The position numbers and the translations under genes are program-made. 64,000 bases of DNA from Porites lobata (Eukaryota > Cnidaria > Anthozoa > Scleractinia > Poritidae): contig CALNXK010000105.1 in assembly GCA_942486035.1 (NCBI GenBank), positions 112,001 through 176,000 of the forward strand, written 5' to 3'. The notes beneath the pieces are model-generated. The model was not told the origin of the DNA. It saw only the letters and a list, made by a program, of their open reading frames with translations, and made no database searches. This document shows positions 35,218 through 46,403 of this stretch, piece by piece. Numbering within the stretch: the stretch's first letter is position 1; the number at the start of each line of letters is the position of its first letter.

Positions 35218-38200
35218 TTACTTCTTTTTGTATTTGTCTAAGAGCGCCTGAATCTTGGTTAAATCCTTTTCCTCTGCAATGTCAAAAACAGTTTTTCCTG
35301 ACTCATCTTCGACATATGGATCAGCTCCCTAGTGGCAACAAATGTAAAAAAGAGAGAACATAGGATTAATTTAGGTTTCTGGAAACTGCCCACCTACTCC
35401 TCCTCAAAGCCAACATTGTGCCCTAAACGAGAAGTAAGTGTTAATGTTGGCTTAAGGGAGGAGTAGGTAGGCATTTTCCCAAAAACCTAAATTGATCCAG
35501 AACATCAATACATTTATTGAAGGTCTTGGAACCTCTACGCCCAACTGAAAACAAGGACTTTTTATAGCAAGGGCAAGTTGTGTAACTAAATGATACGAAT
35601 AGACCTTTCCAAGGTTTTTTACAACTTTTGACTTTGACAAGTTAATAGGGAAAATCCTTTGACACCACTGGAAATAGCGTCTTAAAGTTAGTAAAATTGC
35701 CAAGTTTGAAAGGGATTTGGTGAAAACTAACGAAGTTTTAGCTCCTCAAAGTGGCGACGGAAATTTTACGGACGTTTTTTTTTTGGTGGAGGGCACAAAC
35801 TTAATTTGCCCCCAACCCCGTACAAACGTCTGCAAACTTTGAGGCATTATATATCTTCACTGGCTTGAGACATCAAACTTTCAAATTGGAAAGTGTTACA
35901 AATTTTAAGGCGCTCTTTTCAGTGGTGTCGGCGGAACAACCCGGAGTTCGAGATCTCGATTGTTCGATGTCTCGCGCGCGGAGCTTCTGTCTCACACAAC
36001 GAATCTGAATGCCTTTGTTTTAACTCCCGCTGTACGAATTTATCGAGACAGAGCACTGAAAGAGGGAGAATATCAACTCCCAGTTGCCATTTTTGACGTC
36101 AGGGACGTCAACATTCTCGTTTCTTAAGGCCCCTATTACCTGCTGTTTTGCTGTTTTGCCGTGAATACGGTAGGAAGCAGAGAAGTGCGAATAAAGGAGA
36201 TGAAGGCCAGGAACGTTCGGACTTAACTGACTTTATTCAAACTATAAAGGGAATTCAGCTTAAGTACTTACTTCTTTTAGTAGAAAATCTACAGTTCCAA
36301 GGTGATCCTTATCAACAGCTGCCATCAGGGGAGTCATACCATCGTTATCTTGATACTGTACGAAGGACAAAAATGGCAATTTTCATTCTAGGTTTAGTGT
36401 GAAAGAGTTCCTGAAGTCTCCGTCTTTGCAGTTTTTTTAGTGCGTGTGATTAGGTTGTTCGCCCGCTTTTGCGCAGACTTGCTGGAAGGTTTTTGCAAAA
36501 ACCTTGCTTAGTTTCTTGGTATTGTTTTTGGCATTTAATTCGCGTCTGTACTTAGTTTTTCAAACGGACAAAGTTACTGCAAGTCTGACATTTCCAGACA
36601 TTCCTTCTGCTCTAGTGTTATGTTATCACCGATTTATTCAAAGTATTCCGTTGTTCTTTTGTAACTCAGTAATTCAAATGTCATTGACAGCCGGAACGAT
36701 CCATGCTTTGAGCCCTTCAAGTTTGTCACCTAGCGAACCTGTCTGAAAACAAACCACAACTCCTTATTTTTTTTATTTTATCGCGTTCGACGATGGAGGG
36801 ACATCGTGATTCCGGTTTTCCTGGCTGTGGCTGCTACAGCCAGAAGGACTTGAACAATCAAGATGTCTTTAATTTTAGGACTCAAAACATCTTAGTCGTT
36901 CAAGTTCTTCGAACTGTAATTTTCACCTCCAGATAGGTGACCTCCGCCCTTTCAGACTTTCCCAGCTGGGGGCGGGGGGCGGAGGAGAGGCCTTTTTTCC
37001 CAGGAGTTCGGCGAAAAGAGGCCTCTGCTAGCAGTGACCTTCAGACTGTAATTACTAAAATAGCATGAAACTTACGTCAATGATGGCCATCCTTTGTAAC
37101 AGAAACCTACAAATTGGAACCTTCCCGGCATCAGCTGCATAATGGAGAGCGTTTCGTCCATGTTTTACTTCGCAGTTTATCTCGGTTCCCTACAAAAACA
37201 CACACAAAAAAAACCCCGAAAATACAAGTTCAATACCCGGAGGGATAAAGCTGACTGACTCGTTTACTAGATCGGTAAAAAATGGAATAAGGAGCTCCTT
37301 TCTTTTACTCTTCTGACTTCTAATGCATTCATTTAGCCTGCTAAAAGAGGTGATATTGCGAGTACTTAGGCGCAGATTTGGGGGCGCCGGCGCGAAGCGA
37401 GCCAAAACCCGCCTGAGTGCCCCTAGTAATGTCTGTTGTGTAGATTAGCATGATAAAAATAACAATAACATTTCAATTTGTAACGCGCAAGTATCTATTT
37501 TATGTAAAGGTAATAAAATGGGCGATTCATTCGGTGTGGTCAGGAACGTTGCCGTCCAATCAGAGCAAAAAACACCACGCAGTCAGTGCCTGGTGAGGGA
37601 CTGTGCAATAATCATCAAGAATGATCGGTGCTGAAAATGATTTCAAAATTTGGGAAATTTATTTGGGTATGTTTGAGTGGGGTATTAAAAAGAATCGGTA
37701 GTGCCCTCCCCTGCGTTCGCAAACAAACGGAGAATTAATGTTCAGCCCCCTTTTAAGGGCCAAAATGATCTCTTTGATAATTTTTAATCCAGGGATTTTT
37801 TGGGTTTTGCTGGACCCCCTTTTGACTCCATTCGATCATCCCACACATCCCGAAATATAATGTAATAGAGGTTGAAAAGCTTGAAAACCGTCTTCTCTAT
37901 TTGTTGTCGGACAACCCTGCTTGTGCTGGAAGGTCTCTCCGAGAAGAGTACAAGCCAAAGCCCCATGATGACCGCAACATAAGGCCATGCAAGAGGGAGG
38001 CAAATCGCGCCTTGGATAAGCTTCATGCCATCACAGGTATAACATAACTAGCCATGATGACAGCCTATTTACGGAGAGTGGCAAACTTAAGACTGGCCTA
38101 AATTTCCTTCACAATTTCAACAATGAGAAAGTCAAACGACATTATATCAAATCTGGCACTGTGAAAAGGATGTGTTACATCTTGTTGAGGACTTGGACAG

Positions 38201-40068
38201 AGTGACGGCTGAATATAAGGCGTCATATCAAATTGGCACCAAGTCCACAACATCTGAAGCAAGAAAAATGAGAGAGCAGAGAAGGAAGGAGTTACCCTTG
38301 AAGAGGACTTTGAGCCCGACATATCTGGTTTTCCCCAACTGGAAACAGTTGATTGTGAAACCCTGCTTGCTTGCGACCTTTGCAGAGCAAACTGCTTCGC
38401 TCAGGGAGGTCAGGAGATTGTCTGGGACTTCTGCACCTGAGGGTGAATGAACTTACAACTGTCTTAAAGGACAGTATCTAAGTACAAATGGTTTTTTAGG
38501 GACAAGTCATGTTTTTAGTTGAATTTGGCCTTGTAATGGATACTAGGATTATAGAAATTTTATGACACAAATCAATTATTTTGCAAGGAAAATCTGGTAA
38601 CATGTCTAAAATGTGATGACATTTTTTTGATATAAACTTCACATTTTCTAAGAACATTGAGCATCAATGAAAGTATAGTACATTTCCTGTTTTACAATGC
38701 ATGTAGAATCTTGTTGCAATTTAATGCAAAGGTACTTGACATATAATGAAACTTAGGGCCCCCCTGTTATAAGAGTAATTTCAATTTCAGCCCCCTCCAC
38801 TCGTCTTGACATTATTTTTACTTAATTCCCCCCATCTGGTTTTTTCAGCCCCCCCACCCCTCCCTCATGATAATTATTGCACGGTCCGTAACATTATTTT
38901 CACTTCATTCGGGAATTTTACCTGTTTAAGACCATATGTATTCGTGCTCGGGTTTTCTCTTTTAAACTACGGAAGGATTAGGTGTAAGAGGTTTACTCTT
39001 TACTCCTCATTTAATTCAACTCATTGCACCTAACTTCATGCACAGGACCATCTGTAGAGAGAGGCACAAATGCTTTCTAAAGTAAAGCTCTGAAACCCGA
39101 GTAGGTAATACGAGCGCATCCCTTTTAAAATTGGCTGAGAGGACCTTTCAAAAGATCCAAAGGGTTTGAAAATGACCTTTTTGAGGAAGACGGAAACAGT
39201 CTTGATCTGTAAAGGAAAGAATTAGATATAGAAAAAAGGGCAAAAAAGTCGACAGGAAATCAACTCTGCCCACCCATCAACTTCTGTCACAGAAGTAACT
39301 AGTCTCCTTCGCAGCCGTTATTAGGGTCGTCACTCGTCACGCAACGGTAGTGGGGAGGAGCGTTGCGTGACGAGTGACGACCCTAATAACGGCTGCGAAG
39401 GAGACTAAGAAGTAACAGGCATGCTACAGTTGTAAGTTATCACAAACGCGCCGATAGTTGTGAACCTACATTTTTTTTTTTTCGGAAACTGATCTCGAGG
39501 GAACGAGCACTAATGACAGATTTTCTGGTTGGAACAAGATCACCTTGATATTTTCTTCAAACGTAATCACGTAATCATTCTAAGGACCCCCTACATTCTG
39601 AGTATGGTAGTTTAATGAACATTAATATGAAATATGAATAAATGGAGCTTTAAACATGGTGAGAACTTAAAATAACAAAAAAAATGATAATTTCGTTATT
39701 TTTTCATTATATCCGTTATTCTTGAGTAAGTCGTCTTTCATAAAAAGCCTTGCATGAACCGCACTTATGACCATGACACTGCAACGAAAACGCGCCCAAA
39801 TCTGTAATCAGTACTTCTAGTTTAGTCCTCATGGAGGAACCAGTCATGGGTTATCAAAACATTTGCTCTCTTTAATGACAAAACTACTATTAATATTTAG
39901 TTTCTTAAACAAGTAGACAAAGACGGCATGAAGCCAGACCACACATTATTGAACTGTATAGCTACCAAACAAACGGGATCCTACACTTACGGGTCTGTTA
40001 AGATGCTTTTCGATGTACATCAAGTCTCCAGTTTGGATCGCCTGTATAAACTGCTCACTTGCACTCAT
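35218..40068 (-). CDS. Diverged myotrophin paralogue, 4 exons, 128 aa
   Basis: Exons (minus strand) 39991-40068, 37076-37189, 36272-36355 and 35218-35328 join in phase 0 to 26+38+28+36 residues. The second and third exons have exactly the lengths of those in MTPN at 16993-22454 (114 and 84 nt) and the intron positions coincide. The protein begins MSASEQFIQAIQTGDLMYIE. It then has HGRNALHYAADAGKVPICRF (compare GRNGLHYAADYGQKEVIEF in MTPN), then DNDGMTPLMAAVDKDH, then FLLKEGADPYVEDESGKT, and ends in a basic LDKYKKK tail absent from MTPN. The ankyrin fold is expected to be kept; binding to actin capping protein is possible but unproven. Intron 1 carries a 1.3-kb transposon relic. For the third exon the acceptor CGTACAG was chosen because it keeps the frame. 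Confidence 0.9.
35371..35492. mobile_element. Palindromic MITE (intron 3 of the myotrophin paralogue)
   Basis: Left TTTAGGTTTCTGGAAACTGC and right GCATTTTCCCAAAAACCTAAA are inverse; CCTACTCCTCC / GGAGGAGTAGG and GCCAACATT / AATGTTGGC continue the pairing. About 120 bp, non-coding. Confidence 0.75.
37598..38887. mobile_element. Decayed DNA transposon with 20-bp terminal inverted repeats
   Basis: Left GGACTGTGCAATAATCATCA and right TGATAATTATTGCACGGTCC are inverse with two or three mismatches, spanning about 1.29 kb. On the plus strand two frames look like broken coding sequence. One around 38172-38290 has VEDLDRVTAEYKAS, then SEARKMREQRRK. A shifted one near 38290-38447 has TLEEDFEPDISGFPQLETVD and a Cys-rich CDLCRANCFAQGG before a stop. 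An upstream piece near 37910-38040 reads SLREEYKPKPHDDRN. I cannot name the transposase family. It lies in intron 1 of the myotrophin paralogue. Confidence 0.6.
39300..39407. mobile_element. 108-bp palindromic Mutator-type MITE with exact 9-bp duplication
   Basis: AGAAGTAAC occurs at 39291-39299 and 39408-39416. The element begins TAGTCTCCTTCGCAGCCG and ends CGGCTGCGAAGGAGACTA, with arms continuing through CGTCACTCGTCACGCAACG. It is the second member of the TAGTCTCC family, in intron 1 of the myotrophin paralogue. Confidence 0.9.
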
Positions 40069-41210
40069 GTTTAAAAAGCTATGCGTCAACAAAAACCTAC
40101 CAAAGGTGAACGTCTGTTCATAAATCAGCTAACAGATAATTTTTAGTACTGACTCAACCGTGCTCTCAGTCAGATTGTTTTTGTGATATTCTTAAAATTC
40201 TTTGAGCTTTACATACCCGCAGCTTAAAAGGGCAATCAACCATGCAATTTTGATAGATAAACATAATAGACCAGTGGTGGATTGTTTATTATTATACGTA
40301 CACAAACCTTTTGTTCGGGTTTGTTGTGTTTTGCCCTTTTTCAGCAAACAAACAATTACCCTTTTTATTTATAAGCGTCTGGAAGTGCGTGTTTGACAGA
40401 GACGGTGATGTTTACTTTCCTGCATATAAATGTATATTACGTATACGTTCTGGAATAAAAATGTTTTTCTTCCGTGACAAGGTATAGAGTGATAGCCACT
40501 GGAGTTAAAGAACAGGGAGAGGCAAAGATAACTTATCTGATGAGCATGCTTGAATGTCCCTTTGTGTTCCGTTTATGACGTCATCGAGTCAGCCAATGAC
40601 CCTACATGTCTATGAAGACTCACATTCATTGTGGATCAAAACATTTAATTTTACTTTCAGCATTTTGTTTTTTCGTATTGATGTCATCAAAATTGTTGCC
40701 TACAGAGCACTGTTGAATTCCTTTGCTGCGCATGCTCCTCAAGACAAACTGATTTGCCCCGGAACAGTATGTAAATAATACGGATTTTCGTTTCATAAAA
40801 AAATGGAAAAATAAACAAAAGTAAGTGCTTCTTTAAGCAAAATAAATAAGAGTAAAAAATCTCAACTGTCCTTCCTGAAGGTTTCATAATGAAATGACCT
40901 CACAGAGAAGTTTATCTTTTGTCTACCAAATAAAGGTTCGAAAAAGAGCTGTAGCCAGTAATTTTGAAAGCTATTTTTAACCGGCCACAAAAAGTCAATT
41001 AAAGAGGCGAAACTGTGTGGTGGTCTCGTAATCATAAATTGACTTAGCTATCGAGTTTAGTAAAAAGAAAGTGTTAAAAACATTTACTAAGTGGTACTCA
41101 CCTCCTGCAAACTCTCAAGCATCCATTTCAAGAGAGGTTTAACTAAAGCTTTCCGTAGATGTCTCGTGAAGATATATTCAGCAAGACCGATCAAAACTTC
41201 TATCGATAAC

Positions 41211-41349
41211 TAGCCTGAGTATCAGGCCTTTCTAAGGGGCTAGGGAAGAGGAGATTTTAGATGGGGGAGGGGGGAGGGGGAGAAGAGCTCTCTCCCTTTT
41301 TCGCTTCCATCTTTCCCCTTTTCCCCAGAAACGCCTGATACTCAGGCTA
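41211..41349. mobile_element. 139-bp TAGCC...GGCTA MITE with 9-bp duplication (8/9)
   Basis: ATCGATAAC (41202-41210) and ATCGATAGC (41350-41358) flank it. The ends are TAGCCTGAGTATCAGGC and GCCTGATACTCAGGCTA, a perfect 17-bp inverted repeat. The centre is purine-rich on one strand and non-palindromic. Confidence 0.85.
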
Positions 41350-41385
41350 ATCGATAGCCTACGAAAGCCGAGGAGGGTCTTCCGA

Positions 41386-41480
41386 CTTCCGACTTCCAAC
41401 TTCCAACTTCCAACTTCCGACTTCTGATTTCCGACTTCCGACTTCCAACTTCCGACTTCTGATTTCCGACCTCCAACTTC
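41386..41480. repeat. Minisatellite of CTTCCGA / CTTCCAA heptamers
   Basis: About a dozen 7-bp units alternating between ACTTCCG, ACTTCCA and TTTCCG-like variants in tandem. The apparent minus-strand peptide of repeated EVGSWKS units is a by-product. Confidence 0.9.
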
Positions 41481-42899
41481 CATAGCAATGAAAGGCGGTG
41501 ATAGGCCTACACGACTTTTACCTTATGCTAAAATGCTGCTTGTTCCAAAATCGCTTTTTTCCCTTCTGTGGGTAGATTATGCTCCAGAAGGTTCTGGTTA
41601 AGCCGCCTATTTCACATTGAGAGGTCATGGCACACATGTCGATTTACTGTGGTTTTTGTTTCTGGTCGGCAGGATTTACCCTCTGATGCAAGAGCATATT
41701 CTTTAAAGCTTTTTATTACGGCCGAGTAAGGGCTTTAATTTTCTCCAAAGTGCCTTCTGGACCTGAATAACTATGTGAATGTTTTTAGTCCGTGAATATG
41801 CAATGCTGTATCACGCTGGGCCCAGCTCGTTAGTTTTCTTTGCAGGATGTTAAATTATCACGGATAGTGATTTACAGATCCAAAGTGATTAAGAATGAAG
41901 TGCAGCTTAAAATGAAGCTGCATCAACTATAGAGAATGCATTGTTACTCAGTAGATTCCAGCTTGGTGTTTTTCAAAAGAAAATGTGGGTCTTTTGACTG
42001 GAGCGCGTATTTCCTTCCTTGATTATAGGTTTTTAATAAGCTTAACAGTGTTTGGACTGTTTTGTTATCACTGTTGCCACTTTGTGATCAGGCAAGACCA
42101 TGGTTTCGGTTCCCCAAGCGAACCTCATCAGTTGACTGATTGGCTTTGTGCTTAGTTGCTTTTACAAGATTTGTAGGATTCTGTAAGCATTACCGACATG
42201 TAGCCTGCAAGGCAATCGTTTCCAGGAAACGGTAACCACTGCTACGGAGGCTTTTATAGATTATGCGACCATCATTTTTGGCATAATTCGTCATCACAAG
42301 CATAATTTTGAAATATTTTCCGAAAAAAAAACACTGCTAACATAATTTGCAGTTTTCAGCCCAGCCTTGCAGCACAAAATTGTCATTTGTTGATCATGCC
42401 GGGCAATTTTTTGGGCTCGAGATAAGCGTTACATGCGAATTTAAGTAACCAAATTTATTTTTTTCCCTTTTAATTGTCATACACATGTATTGGGAACATT
42501 CATGAGACCTGTGTCCCACAAGAAGTGACCCAGGACGGACACAGGACACTCTTTCCACAGGACTCAACGCATGCGCATAACTAGCACGGTTACCCAAGAT
42601 GGCGTGCGCGTTTTTATTGTGTCGGACCACCGGTGGCCCCGGTGGCCCAAGCTCAGTGTGCGAGTTTTTAAATCGTTTAAAAACGCATGTAGTTTCATAT
42701 TGCGTAATTTAAAATGGCCGGATTCCATGTCTTAGTGCTTATATATGCTACTTTTGAAGAGTACAATCACGCACTTTGTCGATGATTTATAATTCATGTT
42801 AATTCATGTCACCTGATTCATATAATAATAAAAAATTATTGCTGTCATCGCATTGTTTATAGTTCATGTAAGAGAATCCCAGCTGAATCCACCAAGGAA

Positions 42900-45800
42900 A
42901 TGGAGTCTAGGGAACGTTCTCCTCTCGTGGGCGATAAATACCACAATAACGGATCTCTTGCACCAACAACTTTTGCCCAATTCAAGATTTACAAGCGAAG
43001 ATGGTATGTCTTGTTCGTATTCACGGCTGAGGCATTGATTTATAACATGGCGTGGAACACATGGGCGCCGATTCAGGAACCGTGTAAAATCGCTTTTGGT
43101 TGGACTGACTTCGACCTCCTGTTGCTGACTTCTTGGGCTGCAATCAGCCTTATTTTAACTTCAGCTCCGTTTACTTGGTTAATGGACACAAAAGGTTGGT
43201 GCTTTTAACTCACGTTAGTGACAACAGACTGCTAAGATATTTCACGTGAACTTCGTTCTCCCTTAACAAAGCCCCAAGCTATCATCCAACGTTTGCTAAT
43301 AGTTCAGTTTGACCAGAATAAATTTCCTCTGCTCTTGCTGCTAATGCCCTCCCGAGACCGCAAAACTTTGCCGTTAGTATAAATTTGGCAACAGACGACT
43401 GGTTACTCGTGATCGTACCATTTTGTAGTACCGTTGTGAGACGTGTACAACGAAAACAACAAGCTGCGACAGAAGCTAACCTAAGGTGGGTGGTGGGGGT
43501 TTTTCTGGTAGCCTTAGTTTGGGTATTTATAAATTTGCACCCTGTTTTAGAAAAACATCTTACACTCAAAATAATTCCTTTTATAAAGGTAGGCCAATTT
43601 TCACTGGCAGGAAATAAACCTTGAATAATTTTCTAACTGAAATTGGTTGCTTTTAGATAGTGCGGGGGTATGAGATTATGTTCACCTGGCCCCATGCCAG
43701 TTGTTCAAACAATGGATAGCGCTATCCACCAGATAAATCACTATCGAGGATAACTTTAGGGGAAACTACCATAATTGGACTATCCACTGGATAGAGATTT
43801 ATCTGGTGGATAATACTATCCATCGTTTGTCTTGAACAACTGAGGCCAGGTACCAGGTAAATATATCACATACTCCTGAGGGTGAATAACATGCATATTT
43901 TCCACTTGATGAGGTTTCCTAGTTAATAAAAAAAGACTAATCTAGCTAATTCTCTGGAGATAGTATATTGTAAAATAAATAGACCAATTTCAATATTTAA
44001 CTAAAAGACTTCACTGTGAGGTTCTGCTGACCTGATAAATTTGAGGAGCATCAAATTGAAGTCTATTGTTGTGGGCTGAATTCTAAAAATTAAAAGTATG
44101 TAAATTGGCCTGAATTCAAGTGAGTTTGTCAAACAGTAGTTTTGTCACAAAGAAATGAGTGACTCTGGGGAAGAAGACAGTATTCTTAATGCAGAGCAGT
44201 CTAATAATGATAATAATAACAATAATTATGATAATGATTATGATAATAATAATAGTAATATTAATACCACTAATAATAATGATGATGATGATGATTTATA
44301 TATAGTTTGTAGAGCACAAATTGTTACAAATTGTTGTTGCTATTCCTTTTTTTTGGACATGCTCAAATGTACAGTTATACAAGTTATGCATCATATTTTT
44401 TTCCAATGCATGGTAACATATAAATTGTGACAGGCACATTTTATCGCTGTCATCTTTCATAACCATCACGCTGACAATGAAGGATGTACCGTCGAAACAT
44501 GTTTGTTAAACATAAAAAAGTTGCATTATTTTTAAAATTTCCACCATACAACAATATTATTTATTCTGTTATTATGATATTCAGTGAAAGATTACTTGGG
44601 GAAAAAAATAAATGGTTTAGGGAAAATGTTTCATCTTACAAAGCTTTAGCCCTGTACCAACCAATTTTTTGAAACATACTACCTTTCTATTTCTTTTTTT
44701 AGGTCTGAGAATATCTGTGCTCTTAATTGCCTTTCTATCAGTTCTGGGCAAATGTCTTCAAGCTATTCCAGTAAGGGATAACAAGGTGCGATCTATCTTA
44801 ATAAATGCGGGTCAGTTTATTACTATGGCTGGTGGACCTGTGGCTATTGGAGCCCCTCCGCTAGTCTCTGCAACATGGTTTCCACCTAGTGAACGTACCA
44901 CAGCTACTGCCATCGGAACATTAGCAGGATACTTTGGAATTGCAATGGCATTTGCTGTTGGTCCTGCTATGGTTCCGTCTACTGTCAGTAATTTGTCAGC
45001 CTCAGAAACAAAAGAAAATTTGGCCAAAGTAATGAACCACCAGATAACACAGTATACATTTTTTGAAGTAGGTTTGTGTGCAGCGGTGTTCGTCTGTGTC
45101 TTACTCTACTTTCCCGCGAGGCCACCCCTCCCTCCATGCCTCTCCTCCTCTACACAGAGCACACAGAGCACAAGAGCTTCGTTTAGACAAGTCATGAGAG
45201 ATGGCCAGTTCTGGTTGTTAATAATGCTAGCTGGTTTGGTTTTTGGTGTTTACTTTGGCTGGTTGTCCATGTTAGATGTCTTCCTGGACAAGTTTAACGT
45301 GGACCCTACCACTGCCGGATGGCTTGGCTGTGGTGCTACATTAGCAGGTGTTGTTTCTGGGATCTTGCTGGCAAGGTAATAAATCAAATACAGTATACAA
45401 TCATGTGTCTTTTAAGGTTGAGAGTTAACATGGTGGTTCATGTAGTGTTGACATGTCTCATGTTGTTGCAAGCTTCATATTTAGAAAAATGTTTTTGTTG
45501 CATAAACTCACTTAACCTAAGCTAACCTCACCTATGCACACTTTGTTGCACATAAGACCTCCATGCCTAACTAGCCCTATCCCTTGCACAAGCTATCTTG
45601 CTTGAACCCAACACCCATTCTGGCTAGCCTCTTGATTCTTCCCACTGCTTTCTTGAAGAGTGTGTCTGGTTTCAGTAATAAGTCAGACCTTTTTTACAGG
45701 CATGGGACATTAACCGATTGCCCAATGGGCCAAGTGTTGTAATTCGCCTGGCCTTTCACCCAAAATCTCATGCCAAGCACAGTTGAACCACCAAGGACTG

Positions 45801-46403
45801 ATGAGATCCCAACTAGTGGTCCCAACAAGATCACCAAAGCATGCAAACCTTTGCACCATGTTAAGGCTTGATGCTTTAATATGGATAGAGCTTATAATAA
45901 GTAAGCTTTTTTTCTCTTGCAGGTGTGCAGACATCATCAAACACAGAACCAAACAGATGCTAATGTTTCTTTTAGTTCTGTCAACAATATCCCAATTGAT
46001 CTTCAGTTTGTCCTGTGCTGGAATTCTTCCATCCAAAAAACCAATTCTCTTCACTTCTATCATATTTGGTGGTTTGGTCTACAATGGTACATTGCCACTG
46101 TTTTTTGAACTGGCAATGGAATGTGTGTATCCATTCGGGGAGGGTATTGCTGGAAGTCTTTTAGTGACCATGGGAAATGTGGTCCTGATGCTCTTCTACA
46201 TCGCTTTCATGCTGCCACACTCTGATGTAAGGTGGATGAACTGGGTAACTGTTACCGGTCTGGGTGTTTGTGTGTTAGGGTTATTGATTTACAGAGAAAA
46301 GTACACAAGGCTTGAGATAGATGCTCGTAGTAATGTGAGCAACGTTAACAGAGATCTGGGAAATACTGGTGAATCTAAGCCTTTACTTTACCCTGCTAGT
46401 TAA
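42900..46403 (+). CDS. SLC49A4: SLC49A4/DIRC2-like major facilitator transporter, tandem copy 1, 3 exons, 482 aa
   Basis: Exons 42900-43194, 44703-45375 and 45923-46403 join at phases 1 and 2. Family signatures: RRWYVLFVF into the first helix, WNTWAPIQE, a DTKGLR loop between helices 2 and 3, ATWFPPSERTTATAI, the cytosolic PARPPLPP loop, DPTTAGWLGCGATLAG, FELAMECVYPFGEGIAGS and the final YREKYTRLEID. Length fits human DIRC2 (478 aa), a 12-helix lysosomal carrier reported to move pyridoxine. The luminal loop after helix 5 keeps one N-glycosylation site (NLS, about residue 195) but is five residues shorter than in copies 2 and 3. The N-terminus has ERSPLV (5-10), a weak dileucine signal; the C-terminus has ESKPLL (473-478), a canonical acidic dileucine. 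Intron 1 contains a foldback and a (GAT/AAT)n microsatellite. Confidence 0.93.
43686..43850. mobile_element. Foldback MITE in intron 1 of transporter copy 1
   Basis: CCTGGCC and GGCCAGG mark the ends. The arms CAGTTGTTCAAACAATGGAT and CTATCCACCAGATAAAT are repeated in inverse near 43798-43843. About 165 bp, non-coding. Confidence 0.75.
44200..44297. repeat. Imperfect (AAT/GAT)n microsatellite
   Basis: Runs of GATAATAAT- and GATGATGAT-type triplets in intron 1 of transporter copy 1; the Asn/Asp-rich open frame across it is an artefact. Confidence 0.85.

Larger units (their letters stand above)
40069..42899. other. Intergenic interval between the myotrophin paralogue and the transporter cluster
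   Basis: Divergent spacer holding both promoters, a Mutator-type MITE at 41211-41349 and a 7-bp-unit minisatellite at about 41386-41480. Remaining sequence is AT-rich with no protein-like ORF. Confidence 0.6.

Noticed and set aside
41232..41483. Minus-strand peptide of repeated EVGSWKS units
   Set aside because: It is the translation of a 7-bp minisatellite next to a MITE.
44155..44430. Asn/Asp-rich open frame
   Set aside because: It is the translation of an AAT/GAT microsatellite within an intron.
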